Below are positions 1 through 11,770 of a stretch of DNA of 64,000 nt, in pieces (the stretch's first letter is position 1; the number at the start of each line of letters is the position of its first letter). A program made the position numbers and the translations under genes. The notes under the pieces were generated by a model. It saw only the letters and a list, made by a program, of their open reading frames with translations. It did no database searches and was not told the DNA's origin. The DNA comes from Harmothoe impar (lineage: Eukaryota > Annelida > Polychaeta > Phyllodocida > Polynoidae), in assembly GCA_947462335.1 (NCBI GenBank), contig OX381704.1, forward strand, positions 49,418,942-49,482,941. Reading direction: 5' to 3'.

Positions 1-320
1 TGGGGTATTGAAGTTTCGGTATTTTTGTTTCCGTTCGACACAAACTTGAGGAGAGTGGAGCTGAACTTGTAAACCCTTCTGTGGACTAACTATTTCTCAG
101 TTTTTTAATAAATACACAAGGGAATGAGACGACCTCACATTTAGGAACAGAGAGTTGTGTGTATCTGGTTGAATGTACACTGAAAACCCTACGGAGGTAT
201 AAAGTGTTCACTACTGAACACTATAGTATTGGGTGTGGTGATAATGACTTTAGGAGAGTATCCTGGTGCTCACTATTGGAGGTTAGGTGATTACCCAGAG
301 TAATCATGGTAACTACTCAG
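1..320. other. non-coding, nothing recognised
   Basis: No open frame of note, no repeat and no RNA gene was seen in this stretch, which ends where the first short inverted-repeat transposon begins. Confidence 0.5.
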
Positions 321-651
321 GGCTGTGTCTCACGACCTTGGGCCAATGTTTTTGTCTCTGACTGGGTGCCGTCTCTGACTGGGTGCCGTCTCTGACCGGG
401 TGCCGTCTCTGACCGGACATCAATTTGGGAGTTTAGGTACCTTCTACCAACAGCAGGAGGCTAATCATAATTACACAACAACTGCCATGAAGTTTTTACA
501 AATCCTTATATATATGAGTATAGGTTAACAATTAAAAAACACATTCCTCTAACAACAGGTCAGAGACGGCACCCGGTCAGAGATGGCACCTGGTCAGAGA
601 CGGCACCCGGTCAGAGACAAAAACATTGGCCCAAGGTCATGAGACACAGCC
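321..651. mobile_element. MITE family A, copy 1 (331 bp)
   Basis: This is a non-autonomous DNA transposon with long terminal inverted repeats starting GGCTGTGTCTCACGACCTTG and ending in its complement. Just inside each end is a tandem array of a 17-bp unit (GTCTCTGACCGGGTGCC), four units per side. The core is AT-rich and non-coding. TCAG lies directly outside both ends, so a 4-bp target duplication is possible but short. Two further copies of nearly identical length lie within the next 2 kb. It has no coding capacity and must have been moved by a transposase encoded elsewhere. Confidence 0.85.
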
Positions 652-915
652 TCAGGCCAGGGTGATTATATCTGGTATCTTTTTCTGTATTATGAGGTTT
701 AAGTTTAATCATTTATACATAATTTCATAGTTCCCCCTCCTCCCATCCGAGTCACGGAGTATACAAGACTTAGATAAGAAACACACTAGGAGGCACTTAC
801 AGTAGAATGTCTGTAGTGCAACTTATTCTCTTTTTATTCAGAGTCAAGGTTCCAGACTCCTCTTCTTATCCATTCATAGATTCAATGTCAGTTGAGGGGG
901 TCACATGTAGCTTAA

Positions 916-1247
916 GGCTGTGTCTCACGACCTTGGGCCAATGTTTTTGTCTCTGACCGGGTGCCAGCTCTGACCGGGTGCCAGCTCTGACCGGGTGCCA
1001 GCTCTGACCGGCCTGAATAAAAACGGGTTATTTAGGGCAGATGATGATAAAAATAGGCAACTAATGACTAGTTTAAAGGCTTATAACATCCATTAACCTT
1101 TTCAGCCAAATTCTATCTACATCTGCCTTAAATAACCTGTTTTTATTCAGGCCGGTCAGAGCTGGCACCCGGTCAGAGCTGGCACCCGGTCAGAGCTGGC
1201 ACCCGGTCAGAGACAAAAACATTGGCCCAAGGTCGTGAGACACAGCC
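916..1247. mobile_element. MITE family A, copy 2 (332 bp)
   Basis: It has the same terminal inverted repeats as the copy at 321-651, but the 17-bp subterminal units read AGCTCTGACCGGGTGCC. Its core is unrelated to that of copies 1 and 3. The inverted repeat extends further inward here (CCTGAATAAAAACGGGTTAT on the left, complemented on the right), so the whole element could fold into one long hairpin. The flanks are TTAA on the left and TTGA on the right, a possible degraded target duplication. Confidence 0.85.
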
Positions 1248-2356
1248 TTGAACTACCCAAGGGAGTCTGTGAATGCACGGGAGAGTCAAACATGCAGTTG
1301 TTATCATTTATCCCGCTAGGTGTTAGGAGCACTATACATGTACATTGTACTTAATTTGATTTTATTCTGTGTGCTAAGATCAACATTTTATGTCAAAATT
1401 GAATTTCATAAAACATTTCACATTAGTTTAAAACTATATTTAGTACATTAATGTACAAAGTTGTATAATGCTTTAGGTACCATTTGTAGTACCATGAGAA
1501 GGATAAATCCACAAAATTTAGATGTTTCCTCATAATTATATTAAATAAGGTGCCTTGAGGGATCTTCGGCCTACATATATCCTTCTGAGGCCTTACACTC
1601 ATATGATGTAGAAAGATGCCATTGAAATGGTCGTGTACAGGGAAGGGGGATAGAAATGACCAATGTGACTCCCTATTCCAAAGGACTCCATTTGTGTTTT
1701 GAGTTTATATGCATGATCTCGACTCTGTTTTGTGACCCCCCCCCCCCCCCCCCGGCGACATTCTTTTGCCTGTGGTCAATCTCACCATCCCCACTCCGCT
1801 GTATAATTTATAATGAACACTCCCATCATCGACTAACAGGTAAGAATCAACAGACTGTAACATTGTCTGTGGAATGTTATTGGGATAAGATATTGGTTTC
1901 TATAGTTCAATAAATATGGCATTGTTAATGAATACTAATAAGACTTTACCTGTAACAGTGTCTGTGGCAATTGTGTCGGAACTCAATATCCCTTATCAAT
2001 GGTCTATTGGATATTTTATTCATAATTACTTGGTCTCAAGTAATTGGACTTTATGGCGATGACAGCCTGAATCATGCGGTGGACGTTCTCCCTAAAATGA
2101 GCAAACACAAATCATACTGTGGACATTGTCAGCTATGACATAATGGCTTGATCGTTTCAATTAGGAAAAGTAAGAAAAAAAAAGTACCCGGTATGTATCT
2201 ATTGGGGCTTTAAGGTTAGTAAATTACCAAACTGCCTGGTCTCTTCACAGATTTTACAGACCAAATAACAAACGTAAGTGAAATCACTTGAATCATGTAA
2301 TGTCCCTGAATTCTGCCAATTAAGTACTGTTGAAATGACAAGTCAAGGTTATATAT
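1248..2356. other. non-coding spacer with poly-C tract
   Basis: AT-rich sequence between MITE copies. A pure C run of about 17 bases lies at 1738-1754. No gene, RNA or further repeat was recognised. Confidence 0.4.
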
Positions 2357-2687
2357 GGCTGTGTCTCACGACCTTGAACCAATGTTTTTGTCTCTGACCG
2401 GGTGCCGTCTCTGACCGGGTGCCGTCTCTGACCAGGTGCCGTCTCTGACCTGGTGTCAGAAAAACGTGTTTTTAAATGTTAACCTATACTCAGGAATATG
2501 AGGATTATGTAAAAACGTTATGGCAGCTGTTATATAATTATTATTAGCCTCCTGCTGTTGGTAGAACATAACTAACCTCTCAAAGTGACATCCGGTCAGA
2601 GACGGCACCCAGTCAGAGACGGCGCCTGGTCAGAGACGGCACCCGGTCAGAGACAAAAACATTGGCTCAAGGTCGTGAGACACAGCC
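2357..2687. mobile_element. MITE family A, copy 3 (331 bp)
   Basis: It has the same ends and 17-bp subterminal arrays as copy 1. Its core is the reverse complement of the copy 1 core (the CTACCAACAGCAGGAGGCTA stretch of copy 1 appears inverted near 2548-2567), so the two belong to one subfamily inserted in opposite orientations. The flanks are TTATATAT (left) and TTATATCA (right), which could be an imperfect 8-bp target duplication. Confidence 0.85.
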
Positions 2688-3319
2688 TTATATCACTGCA
2701 TGTGTCGTGTTTATGGTCTTGTCAAAGTGACAGATCTAGGGACGTGAAAGTGGTAAATATAATTCACAACCCTAGAGTTGTCAGATTCACAAACCTTCAA
2801 TTGTTAATATAAAAAAAACAATATAGAGACTATTATTCGAATATTATTTCTGACTTGTACACATACTTTGTAGAACAGCAGAGGCGTAGAAAATCTTCAT
2901 TGGAGGCCAAGAAAGGCCTATTCAAACGAACTTTGATTATCGACTTTTATGCATGATACATCATATACACGCTTATATTGGATTGTATAGAAAAGTAGTA
3001 TTTGAGCCCCCTTTAGTGCTGATTGGGGGGCACAGGGCCCTCTGACCCACGTTTCCCTACGTGGAAGAAGGTAAGGCTTGGAAATTGTGTGTATTATATT
3101 TCAGGTCTTGACAATTTTTTTATTTTTTTTTTTTGGGGGGGGGGGGGGCGGCCGCGCAGTGACCAGTTTGACTTTGAGCTGAAACATGCCAAGTGGGTCT
3201 TCTATCACCTGGCCACTCCAGTCTGATGACCTGTAACATTGTCAATTCAAAGAGTACTTTTTCCAGTGTATTGACATATACGCTAATAAACATTAACACC
3301 ACCCCAGTGGGCAAACTTC
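2688..3319. other. non-coding with a diverged transposon remnant
   Basis: The part from about 3005 to 3165, with a poly-T/poly-G tract at 3117-3149, resembles the degraded sequence at about 21495-21620 (shared CTGATTGGGG start and a CTTG(A/G)CAATTTT-T-run-G-run end). It is probably an old non-autonomous element. No gene was seen. Confidence 0.35.
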
Positions 3320-3475
3320 AGTTGATTCAATGCTGATTCAATGTGTGTAGCGACATGATATCAACAGTTGATACAGGGTTGTCATTTGGTTGATATTGAT
3401 GAGGTCATCAACGTTGATCATTCATCAGTGATTCAACATTGATATGGCCATTGAGAATCAACAATGAATAAACAC
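3320..3475. repeat. degenerate GTTGAT/ATCAAC satellite-like repeat
   Basis: About 150 bp made of short, imperfect, alternating GTTGAT, TTCAA and ATCAAC words on both strands, so it is rich in small palindromes. There is no fixed period. It looks like a decayed simple satellite. Confidence 0.5.
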
Positions 3476-3627
3476 AATAAAATGATTTACATTAATTTAA
3501 TATTGCTGATGCATACTTTGAGATTCAGTTTATTAGATGAATTTGAGATTCAGTATATTAGATGCAGCATTCTTATATAGACACATACTTCCAAATTATA
3601 TATTTTCATTACAACAAAAACAATATC

Positions 3628-3830
3628 AGGGGCGTGGTAAGCAGCTTCAGGGTGTGGCGGGGGACAGGATGGGGGGGGGGGGGGGGGTTCTGGACAATTT
3701 TGACTTTATTTCAGCTTGACCTTTTAGGTTTGACCTTCTTTGAGGTTGGCCAAAAGTGGGGGAGACATGCCCGCCCCCCCCCCCCCCCCAACCCGCCCCC
3801 CCACCCAGTCCCCCTGGTTGCCACGCCCCT
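3628..3830. mobile_element. MITE family B, copy 1
   Basis: It is bounded by a 10-bp perfect inverted repeat (AGGGGCGTGG and CCACGCCCCT). The interior has G and C homopolymers and the sentence-like pair TTGACCTTTTAGGTTTGACC, which recurs in the element at 4537-4686. The open frames across it are poly-Gly/poly-Pro artefacts. Confidence 0.65.
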
Positions 3831-4536
3831 AAACATCCCACATATTCATGTTATGGTACACACATCACACATCGCCACACAATGGTAGATCTACGATAAT
3901 ATGCTTTTCATGTAAAGTACTCAATTGCTGCACTGATCAAATCAAAGCATCTACGGTTGTCAGATAGGCGTCTTATAAGAAGCGCTCCCTCCCTTTTGCC
4001 TGTAGTTTATTTAAATCTTAGACCACACTCCAAGTGTGGAGACTAGGGTCGTCAAATTCACAATCCTACATAACCCTGTAATGGCCGCATACTGCTATGA
4101 ATGTTCTTTATAGGCTATACCCCTTGTCAGCATGATATCTGAAAGTAGACCTGACAAGCCTATCCGCCAAGCCTGCATCCCTAGGTCTGGCACAGTGCCG
4201 AATCTGCAGCTGGCAAATGTGAGGTTTTGGGCCGGGGTTTTGGGCTGCCAAATGCCAATTGGGTCTTCAATCGGACAACTCCAGCAAGAAGACCTGCCTC
4301 CTTGTCACTTAGAAGAGTCAGCGGACGAGTTTACTTTTTTAATGTGGGGAAGCCTTTCGTACAGCTGACACAGTTTCGTTCTGTCAGTATTCGGCCAGAA
4401 CTATAGTAAGAACTGGGTCTCATTATTCTAGCACTCACTGACGCATGGTGGCATTCATGTGGGTCAGTTACATAGGAAGGCGCGAGCTGCTCGCATTTCA
4501 ATACCACCCAAAGGACGTTTAGGGGCTGTGTGTTTC
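3831..4536. other. non-coding with hAT-like MITE fragment
   Basis: Around 3982-4030 the CCTTTTGCCTGTAGTT segment matches the interior of the MITE at 14620-14795, so a fragment of that family lies here. The rest is unique and non-coding. Confidence 0.4.
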
Positions 4537-4686
4537 AGGGGCGTAGCAAGCAGTTTCAAAGTAGGGGTGACTTAGGTTTTTTTTAAACCCTTTTTGACAG
4601 ATTTTTACTTGACCCTTTTGGTTTGACCTTTTTTGAGGCTAGTCAAAAGTTGGGAGGGCGGGGGGGGGGGGGGTTGCCACGGCCCT
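4537..4686. mobile_element. MITE family B, copy 2
   Basis: It starts AGGGGCGTAGCAAGCAG and ends GTTGCCACGGCCCT, with the same internal TTTTGGTTTGACCTTTTTTG segment as the copy at 3628-3830 and a G-run near the right end. It is shorter and more diverged. Confidence 0.6.
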
Positions 4687-5209
4687 GAACTGTTTGTGCC
4701 GATAGCTTTGCGCACCGTGGGATTCGGTACACATTGTACTAATTATCTGAGAAACCTTGTCTAAATACATGTTACAGCTCGAAAGGGGGCGCAAGGTTGA
4801 GCTCTATGTTACTTGTAGTTATATTAATGTGCACATCCCCCCCCTGTTGTTAAGATATGATCATTCCCTTACATGTAAATGACGCTCGTCCTGCATGGCC
4901 CACAAAGTACGCTCGGGTGAAGAGGTGGCTGTGAGGTGAGTAGTATTTAGTTCTGGTGAGCGCCACAGGATGGCATGACTGCTGCGAAGATACCTTGCGC
5001 ACCCATACTGAATTTACGATTTAGCCCCTAACTCTTGAAATATGTGGACAGGTTCTAGTGTCTGTGGTGATTTTGCCCCCAGTCGCCGTCATAATGATAT
5101 GAAAAATGACAGTATGATGCGTTTACACTTGTATCACAGCTACGACAGACCAGAAAGACCGGACAAAAATAAAAAACAAGACTGCTCGCTGGCAACTGCA
5201 CTGAAAACC
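4687..5209. other. non-coding; solo terminus of MITE family C at 4835-4870
   Basis: A C-run followed by CTGTTGTTAAGATATGATCATTCCCTTA at about 4835-4870 matches the right end of the MITE at 15450-15770. The left part of that element is missing. Nothing else was recognised. Confidence 0.4.
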
Positions 5210-5835
5210 CAGGGGAAGGTTCCTAGTCATTATGACGACCTAGGTTGTCATAATGACTAATGGAAAGTGCTCTGGAGAATGGTGTAAGAATATAGTCTTG
5301 AATTAGTTCACCTCCTAAAGAGAGGCATCCCTTTCACATATTTGGTTTACTCTTGATTAAACTAAGTAGATTTACTTGTTATAAATAAGTTGTGTATGGG
5401 TGAGAATGATGGCCTTGAAGGTATAGAGACTACTCTGCTCCCTGTCACCAGTTTATATCTCATGATAGAAAATTCACTTCAATCAATTTACAATGGGTGG
5501 CAGCACGTGACAGGGAATGTTCCATGTCTAACACGCAAATATACCCTAGGTTGTCCAAATGACTACCCGATGGTGTTGAGACTTGTCATTACTGATGACT
5601 TAAGGTCTTCAAATTTACAATACCCGAAACAACAACCTTAAGGTAGTCATTCTGACTACCCAATCCATGTGACTACCTACGGTTTTCATTATGACAACTT
5701 TGGTCTATATGGATCAGATATGACTACCTTAGGTCGGCACAATGATGACCTAAGGTAGTCACCTTGACGACCAAAAGTTGTCAGTTTTGGTATTGTCAAA
5801 ATGACGACCCTGAGGTTTTCAGTGTGGCGTTTAGG
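5210..5835. repeat. palindromic TAGTCAT/ATGACTA satellite region
   Basis: Short words such as ATGACTACC, CCTTAGGT and GGTAGTCA recur on both strands. Two strong hairpins stand out: a near-perfect 36-bp palindrome at 5224-5259 (18+18, one mismatch) and a perfect 15-bp stem at 5721-5735/5747-5761 with an 11-base loop. The segment between them (5260-5520) is ordinary sequence. Confidence 0.6.
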
Positions 5836-6002
5836 GACAAATGGACTGACTGACGGCAAAGAGTTGATGTATCATGTCCTTTATACTGATCGGTGAAGGT
5901 ATAATCCCCTTGACCTCATCAAGCCATGGTTTTCAAAGTAGAACAGGTACATCATTTAGCTGATCATAAAAAAAATCCATGTGTAACCAAAACAGGCCAA
6001 AA

Positions 6003-6162
6003 CAGTGGCGAATTAGAGTAGGCGCGAGCCTTTGCCTTTTTTGGAGGGGAGGGGAAATTTACCTTTTACTTGCATTTTTGACTTACGATTCAACTCAAAT
6101 GTCGCCGAGGAGAGGTTTTTCCAATATCGCCCCACGTTTTCAAAATCCTGGAACAGCCCCTG
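6003..6162. mobile_element. degraded hAT-like MITE remnant (family D)
   Basis: It begins CAGTGGCGAATTAGAG and ends CAAAATCCTGGAACAGCCCCTG, a decayed version of the CAGTGGCGGAT...ATCCGCCACTG ends seen intact at 14620-14795. Confidence 0.5.
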
Positions 6163-6499
6163 CAATAGTATCGTAGGCTACATGCATAATCATGTCAATA
6201 CTCAAATACAGGGATACCCTCCTCTGTTGAAGAAAATCGAATTCAGCTTGATAAACCACCAGAATCATCATCTCTACCGACTGTTAAACGAGCCCTCAGG
6301 CCTTCGCCGATCAGCCCGGTCGTTAAAACTACCTAATGAGCGGCAGATGGAGCCGGATAGCACTAATGGCGTCTGAAATGGAGCGTCTCTCCCTAACTCA
6401 TTTATTATGTTACAGAACAGCGGCATTACCTTACGTCAAGGTGTTACGGTACCAACTCCGCACTCAACGACCCCCTCAGTCACTATCTAGAACCAACTG

Positions 6500-6600
6500 T
6501 GTGAAGATTGACCGCGCATGGGCATCTGACGTCACAGAATGACAGTGGTGACGTCACAGGGCATATAATTGGTAACGGTCAGCATGAGAGGTACATCACG
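6500..6600. repeat. CRE-bearing dispersed repeat, copy 1
   Basis: About 100 bp similar to 8690-8800: the pair shares GGCAGTGGTGACGTCAC-like sequence, then GGGCAT.. ATAATT, then CAG(C/G)ATGAGAG. It holds two perfect CRE palindromes (TGACGTCA at 6527-6534 and 6549-6556). No inverted ends were seen, so its class is unknown. Confidence 0.5.
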
Positions 6601-8689
6601 CAGGGGTGGATCCAGGGAATTGAGAAAGGGGGTGGGGGCGGGTGTGTGTGACAGAGGCAATGTATTTGGGGAAGGGGGGGGGGTATTGAAACCCTTTACA
6701 TTAAAATCAGGGATTACCATGTACAGAAAAGTACCCTCGTTGCTATAGAAACATTTTCTGATATAAAATATTTTAACAACTCTTCCTTGTAGGCTAGATT
6801 TCCCACCTGTTTAACTATAGACCCCTATTAAGATGTGTCTTATCTTTATAAGGCCACACTACACTCTGGGAGGACACTGTTGCACCCAAGAATAGGTAAG
6901 ATGGTCAGCCAGGAGATATAGACAAGGGACCTGGCCTATGTCTCTATCTCCTATACTAGTATTACTCTTAACATAGTATAGCTGGAATATTTAAATGTAT
7001 ATGGGACGGAATCAGACATAATTTCCACAGTATTCTTTAGTCATTTTGGTTTCTTGTTGGCTATCCCCATCCTCGGGTCTGAATGTATGTATACGTCCTA
7101 GCCTGTGGGTATATAATGATATATTATACAATGTAGTATACCGGAAGGGAAGAGCCCCCCCCACCCCCCCACCCCCCACACACATACACACACCATCCCC
7201 ACCTATACTTACAGCACCCCTCCACATACAGATACACTTTACCGTTAGTACAGAATAGGATAGAATAGTTCTGTTCTGTGGATGACAATGGGAGCTAGAG
7301 GGTGTGAGTGACTGTGGGGGGGGGGGGGGGGGCTGTCTGTGATGGTCCCTTTTGTCATGTGTGACGCCATTCTATTGACCCTTCCCTACCAAACCCAACT
7401 GACCACACCAAAAGAAGCCCTTTCGGGCCATGAGGTCTAAACCCCACGGTCGTCCAGGGGCTAGGGGGTCAGAGGTCACGGTCCAGTGCCCACTCATACT
7501 CCAGGGGTCTACGACGTCATGTGACGTAACAGAGGTCATCAAGACGCAATAAAGACACTGACGCTGTAGTTAATGACGTCATTACGGCGCTCGTTTGACC
7601 AGCCCTGATGAGTTGTTTACGTAATATATTATCAGTGTCCTCTGAGCATAATTCATGGTCTCGGCATTCAATAGAGGCTCTTTAATTTGTCTGTCGTTGA
7701 ATATATTAACCCGGTATATTAGACATAGGAGTCTAGTCTATACATATACTTAGCCTATATGTAGCTCTAATGGTGTGTGGCACCAAGTGACCCTTTGCTG
7801 TGCGAAGAAATAGGCATATAGTTAACGATTCAAACTATAGATAGCGGCATTTAAACTGAGAGGAATTCCTGTTGGTATTTTAAAAGTTGTCCTAGATGAT
7901 GTAAATGCATTTCAAATCGAAGTTCATGCACGAGGGCAGGCATCATGTTATCAGAGATGTGCGTACATCTCAAAGGAATGGCGTTGGGTGGATTACAGCT
8001 GTCAATTTTCTAGCCTTACGTCGGATACCTAAGCATTCTTATTGTATGTATTGTACAATACATGTATTGTGAAAATAGTGAGTCTTGTCAATGGGAGATG
8101 TCGAAAGGAGCAGGACCCGTCAGATGGTAATTATTGGTTATATGGTACATTACTGCACCTATTCATTCTATTAAACTGCCTTGATACAATATTTAAATGT
8201 TATTCAGTTAATCTTACATAAGGGAACTTGCAATTGAAGTATGATGTAAGCACGCATCACATACATTTAAATGGTAATTGTAATAAGACAATGGTGCCTT
8301 CCATGAATAGGGGGGGTCAAGGCCCGCTCAGCATATCGACCGGTGTGCTCAATTAGTGTCATGTTCATTATATAAGTGTACAGCACATGTAGGCGTGCTG
8401 CTCAAAACTAAGACAGTGTCTCAGTGGCTGATTAGAATATCAGCATGATACCAGACACCAGTCTCGTTGAGTACAAAGAGATAATCTCTACTCCTCTTGA
8501 AGGTGGGAGGATTATTAGTGCTTAGTTTTTGCAACAATTTTAGTCATTGGTGACCGTGAGGATGATATAATATACATTTTTCTCTTGTTATAATAGCATA
8601 TAGATGTATTAACAGTCACTGGTTTGAACCATGCAGGTATGCATGATTATGACCCGTTATTGAAAAAAGCAGACATACACTGGCGGAAG
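6601..8689. other. non-coding; microsatellite-like runs and one promoter-like patch
   Basis: Holds a G-run at about 7316-7332, a pyrimidine-rich stretch at 7158-7190, and a patch at 7440-7630 with a DR1 nuclear-receptor-like site, TGACGTAA (7522-7529), TGACGTCA (7574-7581) and TTACGTAA (7617-7624). No exon could be recognised. Confidence 0.4.
7466..7478 (+). promoter_or_regulatory. DR1-type nuclear receptor element (predicted)
   Basis: GGGTCA-G-AGGTCA is a direct repeat of the nuclear-receptor half-site with one-base spacing, the arrangement bound by RXR/HNF4-type dimers. It is followed within 60-150 bp by bZIP sites. No gene was identified beside it. Confidence 0.35.
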
Positions 8690-8800
8690 AAAAGTGGGGA
8701 TTTAACGTCACAAAATGGCAGTGGTGACGTCACCTGTAAAGGGCATACATAATTATATGCAGTGACGGCCAGGATGAGAGTCCATGAGAATGCATCCCGG
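8690..8800. repeat. CRE-bearing dispersed repeat, copy 2
   Basis: Second copy of the sequence at 6500-6600. TGACGTCA lies at 8725-8732. A poly-G patch follows at 8800-8808. Confidence 0.5.
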
Positions 8801-9051
8801 GGCGGGGGGTGGTATGCACTCAGGTCGGAAATTGCTACCCACTGCCATTCACGGCCACGGTGGATCTCAAATTGACGAGGGGGCAGTGACTCTCAGCACC
8901 CTAAAAGAGAGGGGGTGATAACTGAGACTAGGGGGAAGAAATTGGGTCTCAGCAAGGTGTAAATGATAAAAATGTAAAGAGAACAATTATCATCTATGCC
9001 TACTGTACTACAGTATTTGCATCAGGAAATAAAAGTTGTATTATGGGTCCC

Positions 9052-9337
9052 TTAAAGCTGGTGTATCAGCTAATCGACTTCCCAAACCTTTTCTTCAAAA
9101 TGGATATCATTTTAATGTCAAGGGTTTTGCTATTATTCTAGCTGATATGCAGTGCTCAATGTTAAATATATTTGTCTATAAATGCATGATTTGAGATAGA
9201 AACCAATGTTGCTTATTCACCTCACTGACTCGGTGTCCCCCCTATGTGAGCATACCAGGAACTAAGCTATAATAGGGTAAGCACTGAGCCATGCAGTATA
9301 AACACATAGAGAGTTTTAGTGTCGACCTACAGTAAAA
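9052..9337 (+). mobile_element. MITE family E, 3'-truncated copy
   Basis: It starts TTAAAGCTGGTGTATCAGCTA and runs colinearly with the full-length copies at 27315-27737 (inverted) and 51817-52247, ending after GTCGACCTACAGTAAAA. The last ~120 bp and the right inverted repeat are missing. Confidence 0.8.
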
Positions 9338-9689
9338 CTGAGTGTACTAAATACAGTTGTATGATAATTTAGACATATCCCATCATTATAAAAGTTAGGG
9401 AGTATTAATAGCATGGGATGTACAATAGTATTATGGAAACAATAGAAAATGAACGAATTTTAGGTGACAACCCATCTTTAAATAACAGGGGCGGTGGCTT
9501 CTCTGTATGGAATCAGGGGGCGGTCCTCTACATTTATGAGGGGCGTCATTTTTGCAGCTCCTTTTTTTAGGAGGGCGGTAGTTTAGCAGTGGACGGGTAC
9601 TGTCACAGAGCCAGGGGTACATGTACTATAGAGTAACAGGCCCAGTCCTCAGACACTTACCGGTAGTGATTTTCATCAAATTTTGTCAC
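9338..9689. other. non-coding; possible GGGGCGG MITE fragment
   Basis: Segment 9488-9620 carries GGGGCGGTGG, GGGGGCGGTC and GGAGGGCGGT words like those of the short G-rich MITEs nearby, but I see no clean inverted ends. Confidence 0.3.
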
Positions 9690-10090
9690 CTAAAGATCTC
9701 TTAAATTTTCCAATATCTTTGCACAAGAAGGGCATACATGTACATGTATGTTCCCTCACATGTGGCTTATATAACTGTTAGGCATATTGCAATTAGTTTT
9801 TCACTATATTCGAGGAAACATGAGAATGAAAATGAATGCACATCAACTTAGTCTTATCCCCCAATTTAGGACACTTGGCATTTTGTTATTAGATTTACCC
9901 AATTCAAAATTTCTGAAATCTTCAATAATATGTACATGAAAAACAAACATGTCTTCTTACATATAGTTTAGAGATATTACAATTATTCTGAATGTCTCTA
10001 CGTAGCTATCTTCCAGGAAACATGAGAATGAATATACAAAAATGTATGTAACTTTTGGCCATAATTCCGGACACCTTGCAAAGTATCACG
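9690..10090 (+). repeat. diverged tandem duplication, about 202-bp period
   Basis: GGAAACATGAGAATGAA recurs at about 9814 and 10016, and AATTTAGGACACTTG/AATTCCGGACACCTTG at about 9861 and 10063, in the same order. This indicates one old tandem duplication. It is non-coding. Confidence 0.55.
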
Positions 10091-11029
10091 CGATAAATGG
10101 GTCTTTGATAAGTCGGCTGTCTCACTTATCGTCCTCTTATCAGTTATGATGGTTTTAATTACATACTAATTGTCATTAATATATCGGTTATTCATGCTTC
10201 CAGAAATCACATGAAAGCATATGATGTACACGTATACTAGGCTTATATAGAAAAGGGGATGTTAGTGCCTATATACATGTATTACTTTTCGTAATGCAGG
10301 CTCTGTCATGTCACATTTGACTCACTAAGTATTGATATACACATGATCACTAGACTTATAGGTTATTTTACATCACATATTTACATGTTTACGTCACAGT
10401 TTGCAATACTGAGGCCTAAGTTGTAACCTTTGGCTAAAGTTACACCCACACTTCCCACTCCCCCCCCCCCCCCACTCCCCACTAACGAGACCCCAGACCC
10501 CCATATCCTTATGCTTTAGAGGACCGACCGTTTTGGTAAACCGGCCATTTTTATCCAATACGGAGGTGGTCGATTTATATATATGAAAGACAAATACCAT
10601 AACTGAAAATTCTTATGAAGATTACACGTTTAAACAGTAAAATTACCCATTTGAATGTCATAATTACCATTCTGGTGGCAGGGTATCCGAGAGTTGGGCC
10701 TGTCAAATAACTGCATGGGCCCTTTACTGTGCAGGATGTAATGCATTTATTAACCTATTATCGGGAGCAGAAGCCTTGTTGCTATGGGGAAATGTTTCCT
10801 GGTAAGGTGTACATGTAATCACTGTTTTGATCCAAGGTATAGGCCTATATGTGCCCCGTTACTGAGCAAAGCAGCATGCATTGGCGAAATGAACGTGGGG
10901 AACGCTATTGGAAATATCCTCACTCTTGGGCAGAACTTTACATTGGAAATATATGCACACATTTCCTCCAAAACGCCTAATTTGGTTGTTCTTTCTACGC
11001 CCCTGGTCTAAACAGGTGTACCACATTGT
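10091..11029. other. non-coding, nothing recognised except poly-C
   Basis: A C-run lies at about 10459-10473. TTACGTCA lies at 10389-10396. No gene was seen. Confidence 0.35.
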
Positions 11030-11640
11030 AATACCCCATGCAGATATGTCCGAGTCATTGGAATGAACAAGGTCTAGATGTACCCCTGTGCCCCGGGGCC
11101 CCAGTTATTGGTCTAAACAAGGAGGTTGGTCTAGAGGTGCCCCAGTAATTAGTCTGGATGTAAAGATGTTCCCTATAGTTATTAGAGTAGAAGTGTCCCA
11201 TATATTTGTCTGAAGGGCCTGAACAAGGTCTACCGGTGCCCCCGTCATTGGGTGTAGCTTAGGCTGGTGCAGATGACTTTTGCACCATATGTACCATTTT
11301 GAATTTTTGATTCCATTATATAAATGACAACACCTGCAACCAACTGAAGAGATGCTATCGATCATGAGAAACAAGAATCTGGCATTCATCTGAAATTCTG
11401 AGATGCCTAACCGCACTGTATGGTCCCTCCGAAGTTAAAACGTTGAGAGATAATAAATCAATTCAATTTTGATTAGTATCTCAGTTTTATGGGTAACTTC
11501 CAAATACAGAATACCTCAACATTTGACTGAATATGGTGTAGTGCTAGCTGTGTCCCCATCATTGGGCTGAACAAGGCCTAGCTGTGCCCGCGCCATTGGA
11601 CTGAACAAGGTGTAGATGTAGGCAGCTCTGCCCATCCAGC
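11030..11640 (+). repeat. degenerate minisatellite (about 30-40 bp) interrupted by unique DNA
   Basis: Units of the form GGTCTAGATGTGCCCC..TCATTGG.CTGAACAA recur at 11030-11250 and again at 11540-11630. About 280 bp of unrelated sequence (about 11262-11540) sits between the two blocks and may be an insertion. Confidence 0.5.
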
Positions 11641-11750
11641 TGGTGTAGGTCGGTGTAACGAGACACGGTCAGCTCATCCAGCCTGGGGTAGGATGACAGG
11701 CTTTGTGTAACACCAACGTCTGGTCCTGTTGCATGTCGTGCTCTGTGCTA

Positions 11751-11770
11751 TGACGTAAGGTATGACGTAA
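11751..11770 (+). promoter_or_regulatory. tandem TGACGTAAGG bZIP sites (predicted)
   Basis: Two TGACGTAAGG sites lie 12 bp apart (11751 and 11763), followed by a full CRE (TGACGTCA) at 11815-11822. They are candidate CREB/PAR-bZIP sites. No adjacent gene was recognised. Confidence 0.3.

Noticed and set aside
3562..3888. Poly-Pro/poly-Gly open frames over G/C runs (also at 1656, 7012, 11820, 13289, 21182)
   Set aside because: They are artefacts of homopolymer runs inside MITEs.
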